Assembly (NCBI RefSeq): GCF_016625195.1
Contig: NZ_JACVUP010000002.1
Location: forward strand, 1-64,000
DNA: 64,000 nt
Reading direction: 5' to 3'
Source of the DNA: Erwinia sp. S63
GTDB lineage: Bacteria; Pseudomonadota; Gammaproteobacteria; Enterobacterales; Enterobacteriaceae
Below the pieces are notes generated by a model. That model saw only the letters and a program-made list of their open reading frames with translations. It made no database searches and had not been told where the DNA came from. Positions 51,872 to 60,478 of the stretch are shown piece by piece. The position numbers and the translations under genes are program-made. Numbering within the stretch: position 1 is the first letter of the stretch; every line of letters starts with the position of its first letter.

Positions 51872-53313
51872 GCCTCCGCGAGTGGGCTAAGGCGCTTAAG
51901 CAGGGGATCGAGCGCGCTGTGAAGTTGCTGGTAAACCTGCTGATTGAGTTGCTGATACAGCGCATGATGGCGAGCATTCGGCAGGAATGTCTCGCCGGTT
52001 TTCACCAGTGCCGTCACGCCTTCCTGATAGCTTTGCCACACGCCTAATGCCATCCCCGCATTGAGAGCACAGCCGATAGCGGCGGAGCTGCGCATCGCAT
52101 TGCGGCGTGCAGGCACCCCAAAGATATCGGCGAACAGTTGCATAAACAGATCGCTGTTGGCACCGCCACCGGAAATCACTAACTGTGTCAGCGGGCGATC
52201 CAGCGCCTGCATCATCGGATCCAGATGGTTTTTCATGGTGAACACGATGCCTTCCAGTAGAGAGCGGAACAGGTGCGCGCGGGTATGACGGCCATCAAAG
52301 CCAATGATCGCCCCTTTGCGCCACGGTGCTTCGGCCGGTGCGGCCCAGTCGTGGAGCGTGATAAGCCCGTCGCTGCCGGCCGCAACCACACTGGCTTCAG
52401 CACCGAGCAGGGTTTCGATACCCACACCGGTATCTTGTGCATCCTGCAGTGCCGCTGCACCAAACTGATCGCGGAACCAACTTACCGTCCACATCCCCCG
52501 CCGAACGCCCATGCACTCGTAGAGAAAATGGCCCGGCAGCGCCGCCTGGAACGGCCAGAAGTGCTCACTGGCGTGCGGTTGCGTGTCGCCATGCACCATC
52601 GCACCTATATAAGTGCCCAGTGATATCAATGCCTCGCCCTGAGCCAGCGCGCCAGCGCCTAAGGCTTCCACCGCTTTGTCATGGGCGGTGGCGATAATTG
52701 GCAAACCCAGCGGTAACCCGCTCGCCCGCGCGGCGGTGGACGTGACTTCGCCAAGTATTTCACCGGGGCGCACCACATCAAACAGCTGATCCCGGCGCAG
52801 ATGACAGCTCGCCATTTTGCTGTCGTCCCACGTCTGGCGGGCATCATCCATTGGCCAGCAGCCGATGTAGTTAGCACTGGTATCGCGTGTCTGACCGGTA
52901 AGGCGATGGGTGATGTAGCCGGAGGTGGTGGTGATCCAGCGTACGTCACCGTATTCCGGCGCGGGTTGATAAGGCTGGTTGAGCCGTGCATCCATCCAGT
53001 TGATCACCGGCCACGCCAGCTCGCCGTCCTGGCGCATCAGCACTCGGCAGCAGCGGATCACGCACAGCCCGGCGGCCAGCAGCTGATGGTCCTGACCACC
53101 CAACTGGTGAAAGCGCGTCATTGCCGAACGGCAGGCCTGCTGCACCGAATGCCAAAGATCGTCATCAGGATGTTCGGCACGATTGGGCTGAGGGATCTCA
53201 AGTGCACGCAGCGGCTGCTGCGCGCTGCACATCACCTCGCCGTCGGTGCGGAAAATCACCACTTTGGCACTCTGTGTGCCGACATCAATTCCCATCAAAT
53301 AACGCGCAGACAT
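51868..53313 (-). CDS. ygcE: FGGY-family carbohydrate kinase YgcE
   Basis: A 481-residue sugar kinase of the FGGY family. The N-terminal ATPase motif GIDVGTQSAKVVIF, the second-domain ALISLGTYIGAMVHG and the adenosine site VISGGGANSDLFMQLFADIFG are present, so it should be active. The substrate is unknown; its product could be the phosphorylated effector sensed by YgcP, by analogy with GlpK and GlpP. AAAAGGAG precedes the ATG. One base separates it from yqcE, and the two form the minus-strand operon behind a leader terminator. Confidence 0.9.
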   Translation of the reverse strand: MSARYLMGIDVGTQSAKVVIFRTDGEVMCSAQQPLRALEIPQPNRAEHPDDDLWHSVQQACRSAMTRFHQLGGQDHQLLAAGLCVIRCCRVLMRQDGELAWPVINWMDARLNQPYQPAPEYGDVRWITTTSGYITHRLTGQTRDTSANYIGCWPMDDARQTWDDSKMASCHLRRDQLFDVVRPGEILGEVTSTAARASGLPLGLPIIATAHDKAVEALGAGALAQGEALISLGTYIGAMVHGDTQPHASEHFWPFQAALPGHFLYECMGVRRGMWTVSWFRDQFGAAALQDAQDTGVGIETLLGAEASVVAAGSDGLITLHDWAAPAEAPWRKGAIIGFDGRHTRAHLFRSLLEGIVFTMKNHLDPMMQALDRPLTQLVISGGGANSDLFMQLFADIFGVPARRNAMRSSAAIGCALNAGMALGVWQSYQEGVTALVKTGETFLPNARHHALYQQLNQQVYQQLHSALDPLLKRLSPLAEA

Positions 53314-53314
53314 A

Positions 53315-54592
53315 TCAGACTCCTTTTAATGGCGCGGCGTGACCAGCAGGTGAGACCCGCTTGATCTGGCTAATGAGTAAGGCGGTAAACAACAGCACCA
53401 GCAGGCTGGCGCAGCCGCCCATGATCCACATGTTGCGGTAGGCAAGGGCGGGCGGCAGCGTATCCTGCCAGTAACCCACCAGTGGATAGACGAAGACATC
53501 GGGTAAGAAGCCAATCACTGAGCAAATACCAATGGTGGTGCCGAGGATCTGCTTTGGTGTATTCACTTCACCGATGCAGGCAAAATAGAGGCCGCGTGAG
53601 GCATAACAGGTGAATCCCATCAATAAGATCAAGCCAATCGCCAGTGCCAGGCTAATAGGAGATTGTGTGACGACATACAGCAAGGCGATCACACACAGGC
53701 AGAGGCCAGACAGGAACTGGATCACGCGCGTCGGCGAGCGCCAGCGGCTGTAACTGGTGACCATGCCGCCCAGCGGACCGCAGATGGCGCGGAACACTTT
53801 GTTAATAATGATGCCCATATAACTGGCCGCCACCAGTGACATGCCATAGATTTCGGACAGATAGTTGGTGGAGTAGCTGAGGATGGCGTAGATGGTGTAG
53901 ACGCCGAAGATAATCATGCTGCAGTACCAGGTGGTGGGCATTTTCAGCACGCGTAGCGCATGCTGCAAACTAAAGGCTGATGATTGCTCCTCGTCCTGCT
54001 GGGCAAAACCATCGCTGACCAAAAACCAGCAGGCGATGCCGAGTGCTATATAGGTGCCGCTGTAAATCAGGATCACCGCTTTCAGGCTATTCGGATCGTC
54101 AGGGTGAAATTGGGCAAACACCCAGACGGTAAACAGTGCCAGCCCCATCACGCCGACGCCGCGCAGACCTTCCATCCAGCCCATGATTTTGCCTTGCTCT
54201 TCACGCGTGCCCAGAAGCGAAGCCGCTTTGATCGACACTGCCCACAGCAGCAGAATGGTGGTGATGGCAAAGGCGACCTGAATCAGCAGCATCGCCCACA
54301 GCGGTGGGTAGGTGGCCATAATGGCACCCAAAATGCCAGTGGCGATCATGGCGCCGGACATCACTTTACGATGGGAAAATTTGTCGGAAATTAAGCCGCC
54401 GGGGGCATAAAGTAATATAGCGGTAATACCAAAAGTGCTCATAATGACGCCGATTTCAGTATTCGAAAATCCCATGAATTTCGCCATCGGGATTTGATAG
54501 ATATAACGTAAATACGCCAAATCAAAACTAATGCCACCGCTGATGCTAATAACCGCTAATGTTAACCAGCGGATTGAGTTTTTGGTTTGCAT
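53315..54592 (-). CDS. yqcE: MFS transporter YqcE
   Basis: A 425-residue twelve-segment transporter of the major facilitator superfamily, of the glycerol-3-phosphate/sugar-phosphate-like antiporter type seen in E. coli YqcE. The signature APGGLISDKFSHRKVM is after segment 2. The start is ATG 54592 behind GGGGGCG. The longer frame from 54643 would be translated out of the leader terminator stem and is rejected. First gene of the yqcE-ygcE operon; it probably imports the sugar or acid handled by the cluster. Confidence 0.9.
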   Translation of the reverse strand: MQTKNSIRWLTLAVISISGGISFDLAYLRYIYQIPMAKFMGFSNTEIGVIMSTFGITAILLYAPGGLISDKFSHRKVMSGAMIATGILGAIMATYPPLWAMLLIQVAFAITTILLLWAVSIKAASLLGTREEQGKIMGWMEGLRGVGVMGLALFTVWVFAQFHPDDPNSLKAVILIYSGTYIALGIACWFLVSDGFAQQDEEQSSAFSLQHALRVLKMPTTWYCSMIIFGVYTIYAILSYSTNYLSEIYGMSLVAASYMGIIINKVFRAICGPLGGMVTSYSRWRSPTRVIQFLSGLCLCVIALLYVVTQSPISLALAIGLILLMGFTCYASRGLYFACIGEVNTPKQILGTTIGICSVIGFLPDVFVYPLVGYWQDTLPPALAYRNMWIMGGCASLLVLLFTALLISQIKRVSPAGHAAPLKGV

Positions 54593-54611
54593 CTTCGCCC
54601 CCAAATTAGAA

Positions 54612-54665
54612 ACAAAAAAAAGAGAAAAGCGTCCTTTCCGCAATCGCAGAAAGTTACTTTTCTCT
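54612..54665 (-). terminator. Leader terminator of yqcE-ygcE
   Basis: On the minus strand AGAGAAAAG (54665-54657) pairs with CTTTTCTCT (54629-54621). An inner stem CTTTC/GAAAG caps it, and seven T residues follow (54620-54614). It ends about 20 bases before the yqcE start, so unassisted transcripts should stop before the gene. Confidence 0.9.
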
Positions 54666-54682
54666 TGGTCTCAGACAGTAAC
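54653..54682 (-). other. Predicted antiterminator hairpin in the yqcE leader
   Basis: GTTACT (minus strand, 54682-54677) can pair with AGTAAC (54658-54653). The loop and right arm include the left arm of the terminator, so the two structures exclude each other. The same design is found in the ygcW leader. Confidence 0.65.
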
Positions 54683-54885
54683 GGGGAGCATTTTTAGCAT
54701 GACAACTTGCCATGACGTTGTGAAGGAAGTCACAGAATGACGTTATTAAAGTGACTCGGCTTATTCTTATATATTTTCCGCTGGCGTATTTATTCTGTTG
54801 CTTAATTAATCACCTTAATGTCTTCAGGTTTTTTTGTGATTGAGATCGCTTTTTATTTCGAAATACCCATGCTAGCGTAATCACC

Positions 54886-54914
54886 AGTTACTCGAGATCT
54901 GGAGAAAAGTAACT
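54886..54914 (+). other. Predicted antiterminator hairpin in the ygcW leader
   Basis: AGTTACT (54886-54892) can pair with AGTAACT (54908-54914). The loop contains the terminator left arm GGAGAAAAG, so formation blocks the terminator. Confidence 0.65.
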
Positions 54915-54957
54915 TCTTCGCTTTACTGCGAAGGAGCTTGCTTTTCTCCTTTTTTTT
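54901..54957 (+). terminator. Leader terminator of ygcW-ygcU
   Basis: GGAGAAAAG (54901-54909) pairs with CTTTTCTCC (54941-54949). The inner stem CTTCTTCGC/GCGAAGGAG (54913-54936) caps it, and eight T residues follow. It lies about 30 bases before the ygcW start and shares GAGAAAAGTAACTT with the yqcE leader. Confidence 0.92.
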
Positions 54958-54986
54958 GTCCGTTATTCAGACCAGGAGATGGAATC

Positions 54987-55769
54987 ATGACGGAATCGCT
55001 GGATACATTTTCACTCGATTTCTTTTCGCTGCGAGGGCAGTGCGCCATTGTCACCGGAGGCAACACCGGTTTGGGCCAGGCCTTTGCGGTCGCGCTGGCA
55101 AAAGCAGGTGCCAATGTCTTTATTCCTGATCTGGCGCCCGCCAATCCAGAGACAAAGCAACTGATTGAAAAACAGGGTGTTCGTGCAGAATTTATGCAAG
55201 CGGATATCACGCAGGCTGGTGAACCGGCGCGTATTGTCGCGGAGTGTCTGGAGCGCTTTGGCCGGCTGGATATTCTGGTCAACAATGCCGGCATCTGTAA
55301 GCTCAATAAGGTGCTGGATTTTGGTCGTGAAGATTGGGATCCGATGATCTCAGTGAATCTCACCGCTGCTTTTGAAATGAGTCATCAGGCAGCGAAAATC
55401 ATGGTACCGCAGCAGAGCGGTAAAATTATTAATATTTGTTCGCTCTTTTCCTGGCTTGGTGGCCAATGGTCACCGGCTTATTCCGCCACCAAACATGCGC
55501 TGGCCGGTTTAACCAAATCCTATTGTGATGAGTTGGGGCAATACAATATTCAGGTTAACGGTATCGCGCCAGGCTATTACGCGACGGCCATCACCACTGC
55601 CACGCGCAGTAATCCTGAAACCAATCAACGCGTGTTGGATCATATTCCGGCGAATCGCTGGGGAGACACACAAGATTTAATGGGTGCGATGGTGTACTTA
55701 GCCAGTCGCGCATCAAATTACGTCAATGGCCATTTATTGGTTGTCGATGGTGGATATCGGGTTCGTTAA
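54987..55769 (+). CDS. ygcW: Short-chain dehydrogenase/reductase YgcW
   Basis: A 260-residue SDR oxidoreductase. Cofactor-binding TGGNTGLG near residue 27, structural NNAG near 100 and the catalytic YSATK near 170 are complete. The C-terminal half is almost the same as I recall for E. coli YgcW. It interconverts a hydroxyl and a keto group on an unknown, probably sugar-acid, substrate. CAGGAG precedes the ATG. First gene of ygcW-ygcU, behind a leader terminator. Confidence 0.94.
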   Translation: MTESLDTFSLDFFSLRGQCAIVTGGNTGLGQAFAVALAKAGANVFIPDLAPANPETKQLIEKQGVRAEFMQADITQAGEPARIVAECLERFGRLDILVNNAGICKLNKVLDFGREDWDPMISVNLTAAFEMSHQAAKIMVPQQSGKIINICSLFSWLGGQWSPAYSATKHALAGLTKSYCDELGQYNIQVNGIAPGYYATAITTATRSNPETNQRVLDHIPANRWGDTQDLMGAMVYLASRASNYVNGHLLVVDGGYRVR

Positions 55770-55799
55770 TTAAACATATTTGTTGAGAGGAAGAATATT

Positions 55800-57251
55800 A
55801 TGACACTTTCACGTGAAGCCATTGTTGAACAATTAAAAGAGATCGTCGGCCCACAACAGGTAGTGACCGACGAAGCTGAATTAAAACGCAGCAGCCACGA
55901 TCGTTTTCGTAAATATGCCGATATTCACGGTGTTTACACCCTGCCGATCCCGGCTGCGGTGGTGAAACTGCAAAATACCCAACAGGTTTCGGATGTCTTA
56001 GCCTTTATGAATCGCCATCACATCAATGGTGTGCCGCGCACCGGTGCATCAGCAACGGAAGGTGGGCTGGAAACCGCCGCGCCAAACTCGGTGGTGCTGG
56101 ATGGATCCGGCATGAATCAGGTCCTAAAGATCGATATCGAAAATATGCAGGTCACTGCGCAGTGTGGCGTCACGCTGGAAGTGCTGGAAAACCAGCTGCG
56201 AGCACAGGGTTACACCACCGGTCACTCACCGCAGTCGAAGCCGCTGGCGCAGATGGGCGGCCTGGTGGCCACGCGCAGTATTGGTCAATTCTCGACGCTG
56301 TATGGTGCGATTGAAGATATGGTGGTGGGGCTGGAAGCGGTGTTCCCCAACGGCGACATCACCCGCATCAAAAACGTGCCGCGTCGTGCGGCGGGGCCAG
56401 ATATTCGCCATGTGATTATCGGCAACGAAGGCGCACTGTGTTACATCACGGAAGTCACGGTAAAAATCTTCAAATATCAGCCGGAAAATAATCGCTTCTA
56501 CGGCTATCTGCTGGACTCGATGAAGACCGGGTTCGCCATCCTGCGTGAGGTGATGGTGGACGGCTATCGTCCTTCGATTGCTCGTCTTTACGATCCGGAA
56601 GATGCGAAGCAGCACTTCAGTCATTTCTCGAAAGACAAGTGTGTGCTGATCTTTATGGCAGAAGGCACGGCGGGCATTAGCGAAGCCACTGGTAAAGGCA
56701 TCGAAGGCATTGTGGCGAAACACTCTGAGTGCCAGCAGGTTGATAGCCAGCTGATCCAGACGTGGTTTGAGAACCTGAACTGGGGCCCGGAGAAAGTGCA
56801 GGCGGAGCGTGACTTTATCCAGCGCACCGGCAATATGGGCTTTACTACCGAGGTGTCGGGTGACTGGTCAACCATCAATGCCATCTATGAAAATGTGCTA
56901 AAGCGTATTCGCACTGAATTCCCGCACGCCAAAGACATTACCATGCTGGGCGGTCACTCATCACACAGTTACATCAATGGCACCAACATGTACTTTGTTT
57001 ACGACTACAACGTGGTGGATTGCCGTCCTGAAGAGGAGATGGCGAAGTATCACGTGCCGCTGAATGGCATGATCGTGGAAGAGACATTGAAGTTGGGCGG
57101 CTCGATGGTGCATCACCACGGAATCGGTAAACATCGCGTGCAGTGGGCGAAGCAAGAACACGGCAGCGCATGGCCGATTTTGCAGGCGCTGAAAACCGCG
57201 TTTGACCCGAACGGGATTATGAATAAGGGCACCATCTTCCCGCAGGAGTAA
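55800..57251 (+). CDS. ygcU: FAD-linked oxidase/dehydrogenase YgcU
   Basis: A 483-residue flavoprotein of the VAO/GlcD family. The FAD-binding domain at about 45-235 contains GASATEGGLE and SPQSKPLAQMGGLVATRSIGQF. The C-terminal domain ends with MVHHHGIGKHRVQW, the His-rich segment near the isoalloxazine ring. It closely follows E. coli YgcU. It likely oxidises a 2-hydroxy acid, passing electrons to a quinone or other acceptor; the substrate is unknown. Second gene of ygcW-ygcU with GAGAGGAAG before the ATG. Confidence 0.94.
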   Translation: MTLSREAIVEQLKEIVGPQQVVTDEAELKRSSHDRFRKYADIHGVYTLPIPAAVVKLQNTQQVSDVLAFMNRHHINGVPRTGASATEGGLETAAPNSVVLDGSGMNQVLKIDIENMQVTAQCGVTLEVLENQLRAQGYTTGHSPQSKPLAQMGGLVATRSIGQFSTLYGAIEDMVVGLEAVFPNGDITRIKNVPRRAAGPDIRHVIIGNEGALCYITEVTVKIFKYQPENNRFYGYLLDSMKTGFAILREVMVDGYRPSIARLYDPEDAKQHFSHFSKDKCVLIFMAEGTAGISEATGKGIEGIVAKHSECQQVDSQLIQTWFENLNWGPEKVQAERDFIQRTGNMGFTTEVSGDWSTINAIYENVLKRIRTEFPHAKDITMLGGHSSHSYINGTNMYFVYDYNVVDCRPEEEMAKYHVPLNGMIVEETLKLGGSMVHHHGIGKHRVQWAKQEHGSAWPILQALKTAFDPNGIMNKGTIFPQE

Positions 57252-57258
57252 TACACAC

Positions 57259-57282
57259 AAGGTGCGCAGCCATGCGCACCTT
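57259..57282. terminator. Bidirectional terminator hairpin between ygcU and moeB
   Basis: AAGGTGCGCA (57259-57268) pairs perfectly with TGCGCACCTT (57273-57282), exactly between the two converging stop codons. T tracts are weak. Confidence 0.75.
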
Positions 57283-57284
57283 AC

Positions 57285-58040
57285 TTATTTCTCGCCGCAC
57301 ACCTCGCAATGTCTATCCTGCATCACTTTCATGTTGCGGAACTCCGCACTCATCGCATCGTAGATCATCAAGCGTGCACGGGCAGGTTGCCCCAACGCGA
57401 TCAGCACTTTTATTGCCTCTAAAGATTGCATCGCGCCAATCACGCCCACTAATGGCGCCAGCACGCCTGCTTCCACGCAACTTAATGTCTGATCGCCAAA
57501 CAAGCGGCTAATGCAGCGATAACAGGGTTCGCCCGGCTGCCAGGTAAATACGCTGAGCTGACCTTCCATACGAATAGCCGCCCCGGAAATCAGCGGCACC
57601 TTGTGCTGGTAACACAAACGATTGATCTGCTCACGTGCACCAACGTTATCCGTGCAATCGAGCACCGCATCATGGCGCGCGATCAGAGCGCTGAGTTGGG
57701 CATCATCCAGCTGTGCATCAATCGGTTCGAGCTGACAATGCGGGTTAATTGCCGCGAGCTGCCGACGCGCAGATTCCACTTTGGGCTGGCCAAGTGTGGC
57801 ATCGCTGTGCAGAATCTGGCGCTGCAGGTTGCTTAAGCTAACGGTGTCGAAATCCAGCAAGGTAAGATGGCCCACGCCGGCCGACGCCAGATAGGGTGCG
57901 GCGGCACAGCCAAGCCCGCCGAGACCGACGATCAACACCCGCGAGGCTTTGAGCTTCTCCTGACCGTCAAAATCAAAATCCCGCAGCACGATCTGACGGT
58001 TGTAACGCAGCATCTCTTCATGGCTCAGTTCGACGCTCAT
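57285..58040 (-). CDS. moeB: Molybdopterin-synthase adenylyltransferase MoeB
   Basis: A 251-residue E1-like enzyme that adenylates the C-terminal glycine of MoaD for sulfur transfer in molybdopterin synthesis. The nucleotide-binding GLGGLGCAAAPYLASAG is near residue 36. Zinc cysteines lie in CYRC (about 174-177) and CEVC near the C-terminus. Its ATG overlaps the moeA stop by one base (TAATG). Confidence 0.97.
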   Translation of the reverse strand: MSVELSHEEMLRYNRQIVLRDFDFDGQEKLKASRVLIVGLGGLGCAAAPYLASAGVGHLTLLDFDTVSLSNLQRQILHSDATLGQPKVESARRQLAAINPHCQLEPIDAQLDDAQLSALIARHDAVLDCTDNVGAREQINRLCYQHKVPLISGAAIRMEGQLSVFTWQPGEPCYRCISRLFGDQTLSCVEAGVLAPLVGVIGAMQSLEAIKVLIALGQPARARLMIYDAMSAEFRNMKVMQDRHCEVCGEK

Positions 58041-59275
58041 TAGCCCTCCAGCAGGCTATTGAAAACTTCAACCTCAACCCATTCGCCAGCTTTCACATCA
58101 GCACGGTCGCGATCCAGCACAATAAAGCAGTCGGCCAGGGCGAAAGAGCTAAACACGTGCGAACCCTGGGCGCCGGTGCTGCGCACTTCCAGCTCGCCGT
58201 CTTCACCACGACTGAGAATGCCGCGCTGGAAGTCGAGGCGTCCTGGTGATTTCTTCAAACGCTGAGTCGCACGAGCGCGTTGGCGCAGCGGCATAATGCG
58301 CGTGGTCTGGCCGGTGAGGGTGGCCAGTAACGGCTGCACCAGCTGATAGAAGGTCACGGCGGCAGACACCGGATTGCCGGGCAGGCCGCAGAACCAGCTG
58401 TTGGCTAAGCGGCCAAAGGCGAACGGTTTGCCCGGCTTCATCGCCAGCTTCCAGAAAGTAATCACGCCTAACTCTTCCAGCATCGCTTTAGTGAAATCCG
58501 CTTCGCCGACGGAGACGCCGCCGGTGCTGATCACTACATCCGCCTGACGATCGGCTTCGCTGAATGCCTTGCGCAGCGCCTCGGGATCGTCCGCAATAAC
58601 GCCCAAATCGATCACTTCGCAGCCCAGTTTATTGAGCATCAGCGATACGGTGAAACGGTTAGTGTCGTAGATTTGCCCGTCAGCCAAAGGTTGGCCCACC
58701 GCCTGCAGCTCATCGCCGGTGGAGAAAATCGCCACGCGCAGTTTGCGCAGCACGCTGACTTCGGCAATACCCAGTGAAGCCAGCAGCGGCAACTCGGCGG
58801 CACCGAGACGCACACCGGCATCCAGTACCTGCTTGCCCGCCTGAATATCTTCGCCGATGCGACGAATGTTTTGGCCGTCGCGCACTTCAGCGGTGATAAC
58901 GATACCGCCCTCGCGCTGCTCGGTTTGCTCCTGCATCACCACGGCATCGCAGCCTGCCGGAATCGGCGCACCGGTCATAATGCGGATCATGCTGCCCACT
59001 GGCCATTCACCGTTGAACGGTGCACCGGCAAAAGCTTTGCCGGCGACCGGGAATTCGCGGCCCGGCACGATCTCGCTGAGACGTACGGCATAACCGTCCA
59101 TTGCCGAATTATCGAATGGCGGCACATCCAGCGGGGAAGTCACGGGTTTCGCCGTGATGCGTCCCGCCGCTTCAAACAGCGAGACGCTGAGGCAATCGCT
59201 AATGGGCGTGAGCTGTTGCAGCATTTTTTGCTGCGCGTCTTCGAGGGAGATTAATCCTGCGGTGAAAGGTTCCAT
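58040..59275 (-). CDS. moeA: Molybdopterin molybdenumtransferase MoeA
   Basis: A 411-residue enzyme that inserts molybdate into adenylated molybdopterin, the length of E. coli MoeA. Conserved parts are [14 protein letters not shown] near residue 55, [20 protein letters not shown] near 95, the substrate-binding [14 protein letters not shown] near 245 and [13 protein letters not shown] near 295. First gene of moeAB. Confidence 0.97.
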   Translation of the reverse strand: MEPFTAGLISLEDAQQKMLQQLTPISDCLSVSLFEAAGRITAKPVTSPLDVPPFDNSAMDGYAVRLSEIVPGREFPVAGKAFAGAPFNGEWPVGSMIRIMTGAPIPAGCDAVVMQEQTEQREGGIVITAEVRDGQNIRRIGEDIQAGKQVLDAGVRLGAAELPLLASLGIAEVSVLRKLRVAIFSTGDELQAVGQPLADGQIYDTNRFTVSLMLNKLGCEVIDLGVIADDPEALRKAFSEADRQADVVISTGGVSVGEADFTKAMLEELGVITFWKLAMKPGKPFAFGRLANSWFCGLPGNPVSAAVTFYQLVQPLLATLTGQTTRIMPLRQRARATQRLKKSPGRLDFQRGILSRGEDGELEVRSTGAQGSHVFSSFALADCFIVLDRDRADVKAGEWVEVEVFNSLLEG

Positions 59276-59503
59276 GTCAGTCTCTGCGTGATGAATTTCA
59301 GTTGCTGCCTATTATGGTGACATTTGTCTGCCGAGTCACATGCGACTAAAAAAGCATAATCCACAATAAAAGGTTATGACCGGAGATACACTTTCTGCTT
59401 TACAAGCCGGGAGTGCCTTTCTATAGTCGAAAATTGCCTAAAAAAGATGAAAACCATTCTAAATCAGTGTTTTTGGTTCTGATTTCCTGACAGGGTACCG
59501 GTT

Positions 59504-60469
59504 ATGGCTAAAGCAGTTATCGCAATTCACGGCGGTGCGGGCGCAATCACGCGTGCCGCTATGAGCGCCGAAAAAGAGCAGCACTATCGTCAGCAATTAC
59601 ACGCAATCGTTACCGCAGGCCAGCAGATTCTGGCCGCAGGCGGCAGCGCGCTGGATGCGGTTACCGAGGCGGTGCGCCTGCTGGAAGAGTGCCCACTGTT
59701 CAACGCAGGCAAAGGCGCGGTCTTCACCCATCAGGGTACCCACGAACTCGATGCCAGCATTATGGATGGTCGTACCCTCGATGTCGGTGCGGTGGCGGGC
59801 GTGAATCACATTCGTAACCCGATCCTGGCGGCGCGTAAGGTGATGGAAAACAGCCCGCACGTGCTGTTTATCGGTGCGGGTGCAGAAGCCTTTGCCGCTG
59901 AACAGGGGTTGGAACAGGTTGCGCCGGATTTCTTCTCCACGCCTGAACGCTGGGAACAGCTACAGCGTGCGCTGAGCAGCCAGCAGATGGTGCTCGATCA
60001 TGACGGCGCTGCGCAAAGCCACAGCGACGATCCGCTCGACCCCGATCGCAAATTCGGCACCGTGGGTGCGGTGGCGCTGGATCTTCAGGGTAATCTGGCG
60101 GCCGCCACTTCAACCGGCGGCATGACCAATAAGCAGGTCGGCCGCGTCGGCGACTCCCCGCTCGTCGGCGCGGGCTGCTACGCTAATAATGAGACCGTGG
60201 CGGTTTCCTGCACCGGCACCGGTGAGGTGTTTATTCGTACTCTGGCAGCGTATGACGTTTCTGCACAAATGGAGTACGGCGGCCGTAGCCTGCAGCAAGC
60301 CACCGCCAACGTGATTCATGACAAAGTCCAGGAGCTGGAAGGCAGCGGTGGGCTGATTGCCGTCGACAGGCACGGCAATGTGGTGCTGCCCTTTAACAGT
60401 GAAGGGATGTATCGGGGATTCGCCTATGTGGGTGGCGAAGTCGAGGTAGCGATTTACCGCGATAGCTAA
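59504..60469 (+). CDS. iaaA: Isoaspartyl peptidase / L-asparaginase
   Basis: A 321-residue N-terminal-nucleophile hydrolase, made as a precursor that cleaves itself before Thr186 in KFGTVGAVALD. It removes beta-aspartyl residues from isoaspartyl dipeptides and has weak asparaginase activity. The N-terminal IAIHGGAGAITR and the second-subunit GAGCYANNETVAVSCTGTGE are typical. It precedes gsiA by nine bases, as in E. coli, so peptide breakdown is linked to glutathione import. Confidence 0.96.
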   Translation: MAKAVIAIHGGAGAITRAAMSAEKEQHYRQQLHAIVTAGQQILAAGGSALDAVTEAVRLLEECPLFNAGKGAVFTHQGTHELDASIMDGRTLDVGAVAGVNHIRNPILAARKVMENSPHVLFIGAGAEAFAAEQGLEQVAPDFFSTPERWEQLQRALSSQQMVLDHDGAAQSHSDDPLDPDRKFGTVGAVALDLQGNLAAATSTGGMTNKQVGRVGDSPLVGAGCYANNETVAVSCTGTGEVFIRTLAAYDVSAQMEYGGRSLQQATANVIHDKVQELEGSGGLIAVDRHGNVVLPFNSEGMYRGFAYVGGEVEVAIYRDS

Positions 60470-60478
60470 GGAGCAGGC

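Larger units (their letters stand above)
54593..54986. promoter_or_regulatory. Divergent control region of the ygc operons with twin leader terminators
   Basis: 394 bp between yqcE (minus) and ygcW (plus). Each side ends with an intrinsic terminator directly before the first gene, and each is preceded by a competing hairpin of the same design. The centre (about 54690-54880) is AT-rich and should hold both promoters. A weak CRP-like half-site TGTGA is at 54835. Confidence 0.85.

Noticed and set aside
53315-54643. Longer yqcE start at 54643
   Set aside because: The extra residues would be encoded by the leader terminator stem; the ATG at 54592 follows a G-rich ribosome site.
54835-54850. CRP site in the ygc control region
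   Set aside because: Only the TGTGA half matches; the second half (TCGCT) is poor, so it is not listed as a site.
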